Positions 1 through 9,361 of a stretch of DNA of 64,000 nucleotides are shown piece by piece. Source of the DNA: Firmicutes bacterium UBA4845 (GTDB taxonomy: Bacteria > Bacillota > Clostridia > Tissierellales > Sedimentibacteraceae); contig DHER01000036.1 in NCBI GenBank assembly GCA_002399975.1, forward strand, positions 34,904 through 98,903, in the 5' to 3' direction. A program made the position numbers and the translations under genes. Positions within the stretch are counted from its first letter, which is position 1. Each line of letters begins with the position of its first letter. The notes beneath the pieces are model-generated. The model was not told where the DNA came from. It searched no databases and saw only the letters and a program-made list of their open reading frames with translations.

Positions 1-1457
1 TTGCATGAATAAAAAGTATCAACGCTCTCATCCACCAGGGATGCCATTCTCGCATCTCTTTCCTCATATCTTGGCATTGCTAATTTATCTTTTAATTTCT
101 CCACTTTTTCAGGGTCCGTAATTAAAACAACTTCACATTTATCTACAACTGAACCGAACTCATCCAGCATCTTGGCATATGCTACCTCACCCAAATGCTT
201 AAGCCTGAATCCTTTGTCGTAAGCTTCCTTTCCTATTCTAATCCAGGTCAAGTTCCTTTGTCCCACATGCATTACTCCTTCTATGTAGTTCATGAAATAA
301 TGCAGTCTTCTTTCAAGAACCGGTTCGAAATCTTTCTGCATATTGGCTCCGGCAATTTTTACAAGGATTCCAAGAGGCATTCTGCCCGGAACTTCAGTAA
401 TAGTATCAATATCAGGACCTATAATCTCTATTTTATGATCTTCAACATCTGCAGAATCTGCTTTAACAACAAGCTCCCATGATTCGGACTTCCCTCCGCC
501 GAACTCGGCATACATATCGTTCTTTCTTATTCTTTCACCTTCAAAAGCCGATGCAAAAGCAACTGGAATAGGGATCTCAGTTATTTTAATTTTTATTTTT
601 CTTGCTTCCAAAGATGTTCTGACAAATTTATCGTAATCTTTTTGTGTCAGCAAAAGTGTAGGCACTTCTGTTACATCCTGGTCTGTAATTACTGGGAAAC
701 CAAGGGCTATAGCTCCGGCTCCGGCAGAAATAACCAGCTCGCTCAAAGGCCCGAAAGCATTTACAAATGCAGGAACTCTCTCAGCAGTATATTTAAGCAT
801 CTCCTGGAGCTGTCCGCCTTTAACATTTCCAAATATAAGACCTGCTCTTATAGCAACTGTTACAACATGTATAACAGAAGTAACATCATAACCAAGAGGA
901 ATAACCCTCAAGTCAAGACCCATCTTAACCTTTCCTTCTATAGCCTGATCTATTACTTTTCCTACTAAGAATGTAAGAAGGCCCTTTGATTGATAGTCCT
1001 TAATTATCTTAGTTGCAGTATCTGTATCGGGACACTCACCTAATACTACCGCAACACCTGGTATATCTCCTGTAACAAGAGGCACACCCAGTGAACGTAT
1101 TATTGGGTCTGATATAAAGCCTACACAAGGTTCAGTATAAGGCGTATCTGAAAGCACATATTTAGCTGCTTCTATTATTTCCGCTGCTACAGCAGTAGCC
1201 AGTCCGGCATTTAAAGCTTTGTCCAGAGACTCTTCCTCCACTATAAGGCTTTTTACTATATCAAGGGCACCCTCAAGTTCCCCAACATTAGTTATCTTTT
1301 TACCTGTCGCTGAAAAAATCACCGGCAATGAATATGCTGTATCAGGAAATGCTACTTTATAATCCTTGCCTTTTTCTTCAACTGCCTGCTTAACTATGCC
1401 TTCGGCCGCAGCCAAGGCTTGATTTGAGCCGGTAAATATTGTCTGAAATAAGTTCAT
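1..1457 (-). CDS. acsB: Acetyl-CoA synthase (CODH/ACS beta subunit), partial at window edge
   Basis: Acetyl-CoA synthase joins CO, a methyl group from the corrinoid protein and CoA to make acetyl-CoA in the Wood-Ljungdahl pathway. Only the first 485 codons are present. The reading frame is open from an ATG with an AGGAGG box 8 nt upstream to position 1. The last complete codon is a Cys in the context DTFYSC, which I take to be the first cysteine of the nickel-iron-sulfur A-cluster motif, so the catalytic C-terminal domain lies outside the window. The N-terminal part contains the family's CO-channel and linker regions (for example CVGFISDPIIRSLGVPLV). It is the last visible gene of the cooS-cooC-cooC-acsD-acsC-acsE-acsB run, 36 bp after acsE. 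Identity is very likely from both sequence and context. Confidence 0.95.
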   Translation of the reverse strand, partial: MNLFQTIFTGSNQALAAAEGIVKQAVEEKGKDYKVAFPDTAYSLPVIFSATGKKITNVGELEGALDIVKSLIVEEESLDKALNAGLATAVAAEIIEAAKYVLSDTPYTEPCVGFISDPIIRSLGVPLVTGDIPGVAVVLGECPDTDTATKIIKDYQSKGLLTFLVGKVIDQAIEGKVKMGLDLRVIPLGYDVTSVIHVVTVAIRAGLIFGNVKGGQLQEMLKYTAERVPAFVNAFGPLSELVISAGAGAIALGFPVITDQDVTEVPTLLLTQKDYDKFVRTSLEARKIKIKITEIPIPVAFASAFEGERIRKNDMYAEFGGGKSESWELVVKADSADVEDHKIEIIGPDIDTITEVPGRMPLGILVKIAGANMQKDFEPVLERRLHYFMNYIEGVMHVGQRNLTWIRIGKEAYDKGFRLKHLGEVAYAKMLDEFGSVVDKCEVVLITDPEKVEKLKDKLAMPRYEERDARMASLVDESVDTFYSC

Positions 1458-1493
1458 TCTTGATCCTCCTTTTAAAATTGTTAATACTGAAAA

Positions 1494-2279
1494 TTAAAGT
1501 TGTAAATAGGAATCTGCGTATAATACTGCTCCGTTTATAACATCACAAGTCTTTATTGTTTCCCTTAATCTTTTATCACAAGGGTTCACTATTGCTGAAG
1601 TAAGCCCGCTTTGTATTGCCATAGCCATAAAAGTAGCATCAATTATAGGCCTTACTTCCTTTGGCGCTCCATTGGATACATTGCTGAGGCCGCAGCAAGT
1701 TTTCAGTCCCATTTCACTTATCAGCCTAATACCTTCTAATACTTCTTTCTGCTTTTCCTGCATACCTTTTATTACTAAAATCAATGGGTCAAATAACAGA
1801 TCTGTAGGTTCCATTCCAAGTTCCATGCCTTTTTCAAGCAATTCTGTGCAATATGATATTCTTTCATCATTATCTTTTGTAATTCCTTCTTTTGCACATA
1901 ATGCTATACACATGGCATCATATTCCGCCGCTAAATCTATATTTCCGATCCTATCTCCTGCGTCTGCAGAATTAATTATTGGTTTTCCATTTCCCCTGTT
2001 ATAAACTTTAAGTCCTGCTTCTATTGCTTTTGTATTAGTCGTATCAAGTGCCAGCGGTACATTGTCAAATTCATTTTGGATTGCTTTAACGATCCATGGC
2101 ATTATCTCTTCTCCGTCTTTACTGGCAGGTCCTATATTTACATCCAAATATGCAGCTCCTGCATCTAACTGTTCCTTAGCTCTTTTAAATATCGGTGCAG
2201 TATCTCGTTCCTCAATAGCTTTCTTTATTGTGGGGGATATACAGTGAATCCTTTCGCCTATGATCAAAAATTTTTCCAT
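1494..2279 (-). CDS. acsE: Methyltetrahydrofolate:corrinoid iron-sulfur protein methyltransferase
   Basis: This 261-aa protein moves the methyl group of 5-methyltetrahydrofolate to the cobalt of the corrinoid iron-sulfur protein AcsCD. It is a single pterin-binding TIM barrel of the usual length (about 262 aa). Family landmarks are visible: the N-terminal LIIGERIHCISP strand, LDVNIGPA near residue 47, INSADAGDRIG near residue 102, and GLSNVSNG near residue 197, which should carry the Asn that helps activate the pterin. The start has a GGAGG box 10 nt upstream. It lies between acsC and acsB, as in other acetogen clusters. Confidence 0.96.
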   Translation of the reverse strand: MEKFLIIGERIHCISPTIKKAIEERDTAPIFKRAKEQLDAGAAYLDVNIGPASKDGEEIMPWIVKAIQNEFDNVPLALDTTNTKAIEAGLKVYNRGNGKPIINSADAGDRIGNIDLAAEYDAMCIALCAKEGITKDNDERISYCTELLEKGMELGMEPTDLLFDPLILVIKGMQEKQKEVLEGIRLISEMGLKTCCGLSNVSNGAPKEVRPIIDATFMAMAIQSGLTSAIVNPCDKRLRETIKTCDVINGAVLYADSYLQL

Positions 2280-2368
2280 TATTAATTGACCTCCTGATAA
2301 ATTTTTTTTTTACCCTTATTATTTTCAGGTATCGGTTAAAATCCCACCGATACCTGCCTTACTAAAGA

Positions 2369-3724
2369 TTAACTGTTTGCAACAAGTTCTTTTAAGAATT
2401 TAGGAATATACATAGCTTCTGAAGTTCCTACCGTTATATTCCATCCCGGAAGCTCTTCTTCCAATTCACCTTTTAGAACTGCAACTTTTCCAGGTATTAT
2501 AAGAGTCCTGCTCTTGGTTTTTTCTTCAACTCCACTCTTCTTTACAGCATCAGCTATTACACTTCCGGTAAATTTGCCTGCCGCCCAGGAAGTCAACACC
2601 GAATATCCTCCTGCATCAGGAATAACCACCCAAGCAGGAACTTTGGATCTCTCAATTTCTCCGGAAACTACAAAGTAAGTCAGTGCAAAGTCAACAGTAC
2701 ACAGTACAGGTGAAGCGTCATTTGCATTATTGAGACTGTACAGTCCAACTTCAACTTTCATTGGTTTTTGAGGATCGGTAAATATGTTCTGCCTTATTCC
2801 GTAAAGCGGAAGCGCCCTACAATAATCCATGTCGTTTAAAACCAATATTGAACCATACTTCATTGTGAATAAGGTGGATAGAGCTACCTCCTGGAATTTA
2901 TCTCCCTTGGCAAGCTCATTTAAAAATAGTATAGATGGATACCCAAATGTTCTGTCCTGACCCTGAAGGTTAATTCTTCTAATTTGAACCGTATTCTCAA
3001 AAGTTTCTTTAACTGATTTTGAGCCCGGATCCAATATAAGATTTTTATAATCTAATTTTTGGATTTCTTCTGTTAATGTATAAAGGTCCTCCAAACTATC
3101 GGCTTTAACTCCCAAAGCTATATTATCATTTTTAACAAGATCTACCATTTCCTTAAAATTATCTTTGTTTGCTCCATATGCTATGGGGTTTTCGTCCTTT
3201 ATCAATTCTAGTGCTTCTTTCATAACAGGAACATCTTCACATACTAAAATATAAGCAACTTCCAGTCCACTGGATTTTACTTTATTTATCAGTGATACGT
3301 ATTTATCTTTGTCAGAAATATATTTAAGAGCAACAAATTCCGTTTTCATTTCTTCGCCTATTCTAACATATTTCACATCCTTAATATGCTGAATTTTGGC
3401 ATCAACTTCGGAATTTTCCATATCTTCTGAGAAAATAACAGCAAACCTATTTCTGTTTACAAATGTCTTCTCATGTCTGAACAGTACCGTTTCGCCACCT
3501 AATTTGTATTCATTATCACCTTTTCCTACGGTTATAGTCTTCATAAGAGGAGCTGTTGCTTCAGATAGTTTTTCTATTGATTCTGCACTCATATGAGGGC
3601 ATTTGCCTATTTCCACCGCTCCGGACGCCACCTTCATTGAAAAAGCCAAACATGTTGGAAATCCGCAATCTTTGCAATTTTTCTTGGGCGTTAACTTAAA
3701 TATATCTAATCCTTTTAAAGCCAT
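2369..3724 (-). CDS. acsC: Corrinoid iron-sulfur protein, large subunit
   Basis: The large (gamma) subunit of the corrinoid iron-sulfur protein carries the methyl group between AcsE and acetyl-CoA synthase. It is 451 aa, close to the usual 446. The N-terminus holds the [4Fe-4S] site: Cys17, Cys20, Cys25 and Cys42 by my count, in the pattern CxxCx4Cx16C. A TIM-barrel domain follows, and the C-terminal domain (from about residue 325) should bind cobalamin. It is 41 bp downstream of acsD, its partner subunit. No sign of damage. Confidence 0.96.
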   Translation of the reverse strand: MALKGLDIFKLTPKKNCKDCGFPTCLAFSMKVASGAVEIGKCPHMSAESIEKLSEATAPLMKTITVGKGDNEYKLGGETVLFRHEKTFVNRNRFAVIFSEDMENSEVDAKIQHIKDVKYVRIGEEMKTEFVALKYISDKDKYVSLINKVKSSGLEVAYILVCEDVPVMKEALELIKDENPIAYGANKDNFKEMVDLVKNDNIALGVKADSLEDLYTLTEEIQKLDYKNLILDPGSKSVKETFENTVQIRRINLQGQDRTFGYPSILFLNELAKGDKFQEVALSTLFTMKYGSILVLNDMDYCRALPLYGIRQNIFTDPQKPMKVEVGLYSLNNANDASPVLCTVDFALTYFVVSGEIERSKVPAWVVIPDAGGYSVLTSWAAGKFTGSVIADAVKKSGVEEKTKSRTLIIPGKVAVLKGELEEELPGWNITVGTSEAMYIPKFLKELVANS

Positions 3725-3765
3725 TTTGAATCCTCCTTAATTTATACCATACCAGTATAGATTTA

Positions 3766-4710
3766 TTATCCCAATAATTCATTGACAAAACTTCTTACTA
3801 CTTCTACCGACTTAGGATGGCGAAGTATTATAGCATCGCTTCCTGAAGTCAATATTCCTGTTGCAGCTGCAATCTCCATGGAAATTCCCCTGTCTTCCTG
3901 ATTTCCCCACTGAGGGCTGTTTTCTTCCGGTTCTATTGACTCCTTTACGTGCCATGTTTCAAATGAAATGGGAGATATAATAGGAACTTGAAGTGTCTTG
4001 TCATTCTGGGTGAGTGCTGCAAGTTTAACTCTGTCCAACGTTGATATAACATACTCATAGCCGTATCCGCCGGCTGCACATCCTATATTGGCCACAATAT
4101 TTTGATTGTCAATTCCCAACTGGTTAATTAAAATATTAATTTGTTTTGCAAGATTTATATCAACAGATGATTCGGCTGCAACCTTGTTGTTATACGCCAA
4201 AACTCCGGCAGCAGCTACAGTTTTATAGTTATCTTCAACAGCAGACATTAAAAGGATATTATGTCCTTCGGTTGCCTGTGCAACCTTTTCAAATAACTTT
4301 CCATCCTTCTCATGATTTCCAGTACCTGCAACTATCAATGGTGTCTTAATTGCTTCAACAACTGCTTTAACTTTTTTAGCACAATCTTCCGGAGATGCAT
4401 CCATACCATTAGGATCAGCGCTAACAAGCTTTAGGCAAATAAAATCCGGGTTGTATTTTTCCTCAACAAACTGTGCCCACTTTACAGGATCATCTGAAAC
4501 ATCTTTATATAACTCCTTTAATGCATCTATCCATCCTTCCGGATAAACATCCGAAATTTCCATTCCTATTTTGGGCTTATTCCCTGTGTCGCCGTCAAAA
4601 CTGTAAAAAGGAAGAACTGCTTCCCCTCCCAGTTTCATGGTTTTTTCTCCAGTGCCGACTTCAACTTCACAAATTTTCCCAGAATACCTCTGTATCGGTT
4701 TTTTAAACAT
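3766..4710 (-). CDS. acsD: Corrinoid iron-sulfur protein, small subunit
   Basis: The small (delta) subunit of the corrinoid iron-sulfur protein forms a heterodimer with AcsC and helps hold the corrinoid. It is 314 aa, near the family length. The sequence opens with FKKPIQRYSGKICEVEVG and contains the typical GGEAVLPFYSFDGDTGN segment and VANIGCAAGGYGYEYVISTLD. It starts 16 bp after the second cooC gene, so it is almost certainly cotranscribed. Confidence 0.95.
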   Translation of the reverse strand: MFKKPIQRYSGKICEVEVGTGEKTMKLGGEAVLPFYSFDGDTGNKPKIGMEISDVYPEGWIDALKELYKDVSDDPVKWAQFVEEKYNPDFICLKLVSADPNGMDASPEDCAKKVKAVVEAIKTPLIVAGTGNHEKDGKLFEKVAQATEGHNILLMSAVEDNYKTVAAAGVLAYNNKVAAESSVDINLAKQINILINQLGIDNQNIVANIGCAAGGYGYEYVISTLDRVKLAALTQNDKTLQVPIISPISFETWHVKESIEPEENSPQWGNQEDRGISMEIAAATGILTSGSDAIILRHPKSVEVVRSFVNELLG

Positions 4711-4726
4711 AAATTACCTCCTTAGC

Positions 4727-5503
4727 TTACTTTTTCAATTGAATTTTTGATAATATTTCATTAAATGCTTTTCTGCTTAGTGAATCATCTGGCAGATCTA
4801 TGAGCGGTTTTCCGTCAGAATCATAATTATATATCATCTGATCCATAGGAACAACGCCTATCAAATTAAGCTTTTGTTTTTCTATTTCCTCTTTTACTCC
4901 CTCATTCAATACACCTTCAGGAGCTCTGTTGACTATGAGGAAAATCTGCCCTACATTCAGTTTCAGTTCCGAAACAAGTTGATTTATCCTTCCTACAGCC
5001 TGAATACCTCTTCTGGAGCAGTCGCTTATAAGGAACAAGGTGTCCACCGGATCTACAAGTTTCCTGCTTAAGTGCTCCATGCCTGCTTCATTGTCAACAA
5101 CTATATAGTCATAGTTACCGGCCAAAGCATCCACCTGTGCCTTAAGAACGCCATTTACATAGCAATAACATCCCGGGCCTTGAGATCTCCCCATTACAAT
5201 AAGATCATATCCGTCGCCCTCTGTTATCATAGCATTTAATTTATACTTTAAATAATCTGCTTTTCTCATACCTGCAGGGAAACTGTCATCCCCCATAAGT
5301 GATTTCTGAGCGATTTCTTCTCTTACATCTCCTATAGTTCCTTCAATTTCTGTTCCAAGTACTTCATTTAAATTTGCATTAGCATCAGCATCAACTGCCA
5401 ATATAGGCCCTGATCCTTTTTTTATCAAATAATCTATTAAAAGGCCGGTTAATGTAGTTTTTCCTGTACCTCCCTTGCCTGCTACAGCTATTTTATATCC
5501 CAT
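4727..5503 (-). CDS. cooC: CO dehydrogenase maturation ATPase (second CooC)
   Basis: A 258-aa MinD/NifH-type ATPase thought to help insert nickel into carbon monoxide dehydrogenase or acetyl-CoA synthase. It has a deviant Walker A loop (GKGGTGKTT, residues 9-17), VDADANANL as the following switch region, and a CYCYVNG motif with the paired CxC cysteines that CooC proteins use for metal or dimer contacts. It sits directly before acsD. A second paralog lies 103 bp upstream. By position this copy may be the acetyl-CoA-synthase-linked form (AcsF-like), but that assignment is an inference. Confidence 0.88.
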   Translation of the reverse strand: MGYKIAVAGKGGTGKTTLTGLLIDYLIKKGSGPILAVDADANANLNEVLGTEIEGTIGDVREEIAQKSLMGDDSFPAGMRKADYLKYKLNAMITEGDGYDLIVMGRSQGPGCYCYVNGVLKAQVDALAGNYDYIVVDNEAGMEHLSRKLVDPVDTLFLISDCSRRGIQAVGRINQLVSELKLNVGQIFLIVNRAPEGVLNEGVKEEIEKQKLNLIGVVPMDQMIYNYDSDGKPLIDLPDDSLSRKAFNEILSKIQLKK

Positions 5504-5606
5504 ATTTCATCCTCCTTATATTGTCCTAATTTGTCCCACTAAACAAAATGACTCAAATTTCTGATTTTGTGTCAGCTGCTTATGGGGCTGCCTTGATTGT
5601 CAATTG

Positions 5607-6392
5607 CTAATTATTTATTACTGCATCTAATTTTTCTTTTATTTTTTTTATTTCTTCCACTGTTACTTTATCTGAATCATATGGAGAATGATTAACTCTG
5701 TCGGAATTTCCCACTGCTCCGCTGTAGTGTACAAAGCCAAGACAATTTTTTTCATCTATATTCTGAAGTACAAACTTAATATCCTCTTCATTTTTAATCT
5801 TATTTGCAACTGCAAATATTTTTTTTATTCCTATGTCTTCAGCCAGCTTTTTAACATGTTTATAAGTCTGTATACTTCTTATGCCAGGCTCCACAACAAC
5901 AATAAATACGTCAACTCCCTGTGCTGTTCCCCTTCCCAGGTGTTCAATGCCGGCTTCCATATCCATTATTACAATATCCTTGTTCTGAAGAAACAGGTGT
6001 GAAGTCAGCGTTTTTAGCAAAACATTCTCAGGGCAAATACACCCTGAACCGCCTGTATCAACCGTTCCCATTGTTAAAAGCTTTACGCCGTTATATTCTT
6101 TGCAGTATCTTTCCGGTATATCATCTACCTTTGGATTTAATTTGAACATCTTTCCAAAAGCTCCCGGTGTTGAATTAGTTCTTTCAGCCACTAAATTTTT
6201 CATTTCTGAAATAGGGACTATTTCTGATGTTATTTCAGGAGGAAATCCTAAGGCAAGTGCTAAATTAGGATCAGGATCCGCATCTACCGCCAATACCTTA
6301 TATCCTTCCGAAACATATATTCTGCTGATTATTGCCGCAAATGTGGTCTTACCCACACCGCCCTTACCGGTTATAGCTATTTTCATTTTCAT
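5607..6392 (-). CDS. cooC: CO dehydrogenase maturation ATPase (first CooC)
   Basis: A 261-aa nickel-insertion ATPase of the CooC family. It has GKGGVGKTT near residue 9, VDADPDPNLALALG as the switch region, and GCICPENV with the CxC pair. IVVVEPGIRSIQTY is also typical of CooC. A GGAGG box 9 nt upstream supports the first ATG of MKMKIA. It follows cooS after a 186-bp gap that holds an inverted repeat, so it is the likely maturase for that enzyme. Confidence 0.92.
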   Translation of the reverse strand: MKMKIAITGKGGVGKTTFAAIISRIYVSEGYKVLAVDADPDPNLALALGFPPEITSEIVPISEMKNLVAERTNSTPGAFGKMFKLNPKVDDIPERYCKEYNGVKLLTMGTVDTGGSGCICPENVLLKTLTSHLFLQNKDIVIMDMEAGIEHLGRGTAQGVDVFIVVVEPGIRSIQTYKHVKKLAEDIGIKKIFAVANKIKNEEDIKFVLQNIDEKNCLGFVHYSGAVGNSDRVNHSPYDSDKVTVEEIKKIKEKLDAVINN

Positions 6393-6497
6393 ATATAATC
6401 TCCTCCTTTCAGTCTTTCATTATTGACTTATCCTACTAATTTGTTTATTTCATTTGGTCCGTTTTAGTTTGTCCAGTTCACTTTTTTAAATGGGAAA

Positions 6498-6526
6498 TTG
6501 CACTAATACACTGCCGTATAGTGCAA
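6498..6526 (-). promoter_or_regulatory. Inverted repeat in the cooS-cooC gap
   Basis: TTGCACTA (6498-6505) and TAGTGCAA (6519-6526) form perfect 8-bp arms around a 13-base loop. No T-run follows on the minus strand, so a simple terminator is unlikely. It could be an operator, an attenuating hairpin, or an mRNA-stabilising structure that separates cooS from the downstream genes. Confidence 0.4.
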
Positions 6527-6578
6527 CCTCCCTTTATTATTTTCTAAATACTCTATCAAACCAATAGCAAAACATTTA

Positions 6579-8477
6579 CTAAATTCCTAATTTCTTTCGT
6601 TTTTCATTAATTCTTTCTACAATTTGTTCAACAGCCTTATGAGGATCTGTTTCTATAGTGAATTTGCCTCCTACCCAGTCTTCAATTTTATTGGTAAGGA
6701 TATCAACAACTTCAGGGCCGCCAGTTACAGGAGGCGCTACTCCCAACCAAACGTCAATACCTGAAGATACTACATAGGTACCTATAGCCACAGCTTTCTC
6801 CGACATCCATTCCGGTGCCACACCTACAGCAGGAAGGTCGCTTATATCTACGCCTAAATGATTTGCAAGTTCCCCGACTAATTCCATTATACGGCTTATA
6901 TCTACACATGAACCCATATGAAGAACAGGCGGTATGTCAACAAGTTTACATACTGTAGCCAATCCAGGACCGGCATATTTCTCCGCAGCTTCCTTTTCCA
7001 GCAAGCCGTATTTTGCAGCAGCTTGAGCTGCACATCCGGAAACAACCACAATAATATCATTTGCTATTAGCCCTTTTATAGTCTCAACATGGGAATTATC
7101 CTGAATTACCTTAGGATTATTACAACCTACAACAGCTGCAGCTCCTCTTATTACTCCTGATTTTATAACATCTGCAAGAGGCTTTACAGTCTGCATAGGT
7201 CCAATTTCAGTATTAACAACTTTGTCCAATTTATTTAAAATTTCTTCAACGCTGTAACCAACAAGCGCATGTGATTTTATCTGAGGTATATTTACTTTAC
7301 TCTGATCTCTATTCTTAAAGTTTAATATTGCTTCTCTCAGAATTTTTTTAGCTGAATCCAACGGATGCTCTTCATCTAACTCAATGTATGTGGAGCCTTT
7401 AATATGAGCTTTTGGTGAAGTTGTTATAAATTTAGTGTGATATGATTCCGACAGCTTCGCCAATGAAGGCATTATGCACTGTACATCTACTATCAATCCA
7501 TCTACTGCACCAGTAATAACCGCCAGTTCCTGCTGCAGGAAATTACCTGCAAGCTTTATCCCATGCCTCATAGTAATTTCATTGCCTGTACAGCACATTC
7601 CGCACAGGTTAATTCCATCTGCACCTTCTGATTTAGCTAATTCAACAAGTTCAGGGTCAGATGCAGCCAGAACTACCATTTCTGAAAGAATCGGCTCATG
7701 TCCATGCAAAACCACATTTACAGAGTTCTTTTCCAAAACTCCGAGATTAGCTTCAGTATCTGCACAATGAGGAGTCCCATACATTATATCGGTAAATTCA
7801 GTAGCCATATATGACCCCATCCATCCGTCGGTCAATGAACATCGCATTGCCATTTTAATCATGCTTTCGGCATCTGCATTGCATCCCATGTGAGTTGAAT
7901 GCATAACCGCCGCTATTTCCCTGTCAACAGCCCTTGGATATATTCCAAGATCTCTCCATATCTCTTTCCTTTTTTCAGGTAATGAAGGTGGAAGTTTAAC
8001 TTCTCCAAGCTGCCTTCCGTAATTTTTAAGTCCTTCTTCTGCCAAATCATGCGCTATATCGTATTTATCTCTTCCTTCGGTCTCAACGTCAAATCTCTTT
8101 GCAACTCTCTTAAGCTTTTCTTCATCCTTAACCTTTATATCTCCGTCTTCACTGGTACGATATAAGGAAAGCGCTATACTTCTGCCGTGATCCGAATGTG
8201 CAGCAGTGCCTGCCGCAACCATTCTCGCAAAATTCCTGGATACTATAACATCTGCTGTAGCACCGCATATACCTGTCGATACTCCTTTGCCAGGTACCGG
8301 GCTCACCCGGCACGGTCCCATAGAACAATTTCTGCAGCATACTCCTGCCGAGCCAAAACCGCAGGAAGCCTTCAAGGCCGCTTTTCTGTCCCACGCTGTT
8401 TCTACATTATCATTTTTCGCCTTTTCCAGCATTTCCAATGTAGCTTTGTCAATAGAAACTGTCTTTTTTTCTTCCAT
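6579..8477 (-). CDS. cooS: Anaerobic nickel carbon monoxide dehydrogenase
   Basis: This enzyme interconverts CO2 and CO and supplies CO to acetyl-CoA synthase (the acsA role). It is 632 aa, normal for the family. The N-terminal cluster D and B ligands are seen at about Cys39, Cys47, Cys48, Cys51 and Cys56 (CGFGSAGVCCRNCSMGPC). Later landmarks include HGHEPILSEMV, GINLCGMCCTGNE, VGCNNPKVIQD, VVSGCAAQAAAKYG and HMGSCVDISR, which carry the C-cluster ligands. It is first in the run, behind a consensus promoter and a long leader. Because acsB is downstream, it probably forms the bifunctional CODH/ACS complex rather than a standalone CO oxidiser. Confidence 0.96.
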   Translation of the reverse strand: MEEKKTVSIDKATLEMLEKAKNDNVETAWDRKAALKASCGFGSAGVCCRNCSMGPCRVSPVPGKGVSTGICGATADVIVSRNFARMVAAGTAAHSDHGRSIALSLYRTSEDGDIKVKDEEKLKRVAKRFDVETEGRDKYDIAHDLAEEGLKNYGRQLGEVKLPPSLPEKRKEIWRDLGIYPRAVDREIAAVMHSTHMGCNADAESMIKMAMRCSLTDGWMGSYMATEFTDIMYGTPHCADTEANLGVLEKNSVNVVLHGHEPILSEMVVLAASDPELVELAKSEGADGINLCGMCCTGNEITMRHGIKLAGNFLQQELAVITGAVDGLIVDVQCIMPSLAKLSESYHTKFITTSPKAHIKGSTYIELDEEHPLDSAKKILREAILNFKNRDQSKVNIPQIKSHALVGYSVEEILNKLDKVVNTEIGPMQTVKPLADVIKSGVIRGAAAVVGCNNPKVIQDNSHVETIKGLIANDIIVVVSGCAAQAAAKYGLLEKEAAEKYAGPGLATVCKLVDIPPVLHMGSCVDISRIMELVGELANHLGVDISDLPAVGVAPEWMSEKAVAIGTYVVSSGIDVWLGVAPPVTGGPEVVDILTNKIEDWVGGKFTIETDPHKAVEQIVERINEKRKKLGI

Positions 8478-8807
8478 TTTTTTAAATTCTCCCTTCTAAG
8501 AATAATCGCTTTCAATTTCGCGAGTTTCTATAGTCTGCATAGAAAAAGAATATTTTTTTATCAGTGATATTTATTAAAACCGAAAGAAAAATTTGAAGGT
8601 TATGTTTTCCTGCAATATATAAAAATATCTTCGTCAAAATGAGTATTTAATCTTTTGAGATAATTTTTATTCTGCTACAAGAAGAAAAATTTATAAATAT
8701 CCGATTTCTGTGCTTTGACTATGTCATTTCCCTTTAAATTACTTACGTTCAGCAATTAATACAATGTTAATTTTATTACACTTGAAAATGTTTTTTACAA
8801 TGTGAAC

Positions 8808-8836
8808 ATTATATCATTTAACATACCTGTTGTCAA
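8808..8836 (-). promoter_or_regulatory. Consensus sigma-A promoter of the cooS-acs operon
   Basis: On the minus strand TTGACA (8831-8836), 17 bp, then TATAAT (8808-8813): a perfect housekeeping promoter. Transcription would begin near 8800, giving a leader of about 320 nt before cooS, long enough for post-initiation control. Confidence 0.85.
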
Positions 8837-8920
8837 TTACTTTGGAATCAATTCAACTGTTTTTGCTTTTTTTTTTCATGATACGTTTAATTATATGATA
8901 GCTTATTCGATTGAACGTAT

Positions 8921-8934
8921 GTTAATTAATTAAC
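8921..8934. promoter_or_regulatory. Palindrome GTTAATTAATTAAC, possible Rex-type site
   Basis: A perfect 14-bp palindrome about 85 bp upstream of the cooS -35 box. Its core (TGTTAA-N4-TTAAC) resembles the clostridial Rex redox-repressor consensus TTGTTAANNNNTTAACAA but the outer bases do not match. In AT-rich DNA it could be chance. Confidence 0.25.
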
Positions 8935-9225
8935 GTAAAATGCTCTCATACATTTTGTACTAAGTAATAACATACTATAAAAATGCCTATTCTTGCTTTT
9001 TATTTGCGTTAAATATCACTGCTGATGGTATATTATTCAATTTTACTCTACTTATTGTTGCTTGTATTATTATGCATGTATGTTTGTTTTTATTTTTAAA
9101 TAATTATAATTTTTCCCGTTCAAAACCTGCAATTCAAATATTTGCCACGTATTATTAAAAACATGTTGACAATAATAATGTCAGAGAGTCAAATAAGACT
9201 TTCAAAAAATTTAATCTTGTAAATT

Positions 9226-9254
9226 AACCTGAAATACATAGTTAAATTCAGGTT
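9226..9254. promoter_or_regulatory. Inverted repeat upstream of the spore protein gene
   Basis: AACCTGAA (9226-9233) and TTCAGGTT (9247-9254) are perfect 8-bp arms around 13 bp. About 15 bp further on, CATAGTA resembles a sigma-G -10 element (CATANTA), which would suit a forespore gene, but I see no convincing -35 partner. Confidence 0.3.
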
Positions 9255-9361
9255 GAGTGGGGCCCATAGTATAATTTACCAGCATAACATTATCTTACAT
9301 GATTAAATTAAGCTCAAATGACAACAATAAGATTACATCTTAGAAGAAAGGAGAGAAAAAA

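Larger units (their letters stand above)
8478..9361. other. 884-bp intergenic region between divergent cooS and the spore protein gene
   Basis: AT-rich and without a credible gene. It holds the cooS promoter (8808-8836), about 320 nt of cooS leader in which I recognise no riboswitch class, a 14-bp palindrome (8921-8934) and an 8-bp inverted repeat (9226-9254) near the spore gene. The rest shows nothing I can name. Confidence 0.7.

Noticed and set aside
8187..8567. Long antisense ORF over the start of cooS
   Set aside because: It mirrors the coding frame of cooS, has no ribosome-binding site and no protein-like composition.
8478..8800. Cobalamin or THF riboswitch in the cooS leader
   Set aside because: No conserved core of either class (or of other common classes) could be recognised by eye.
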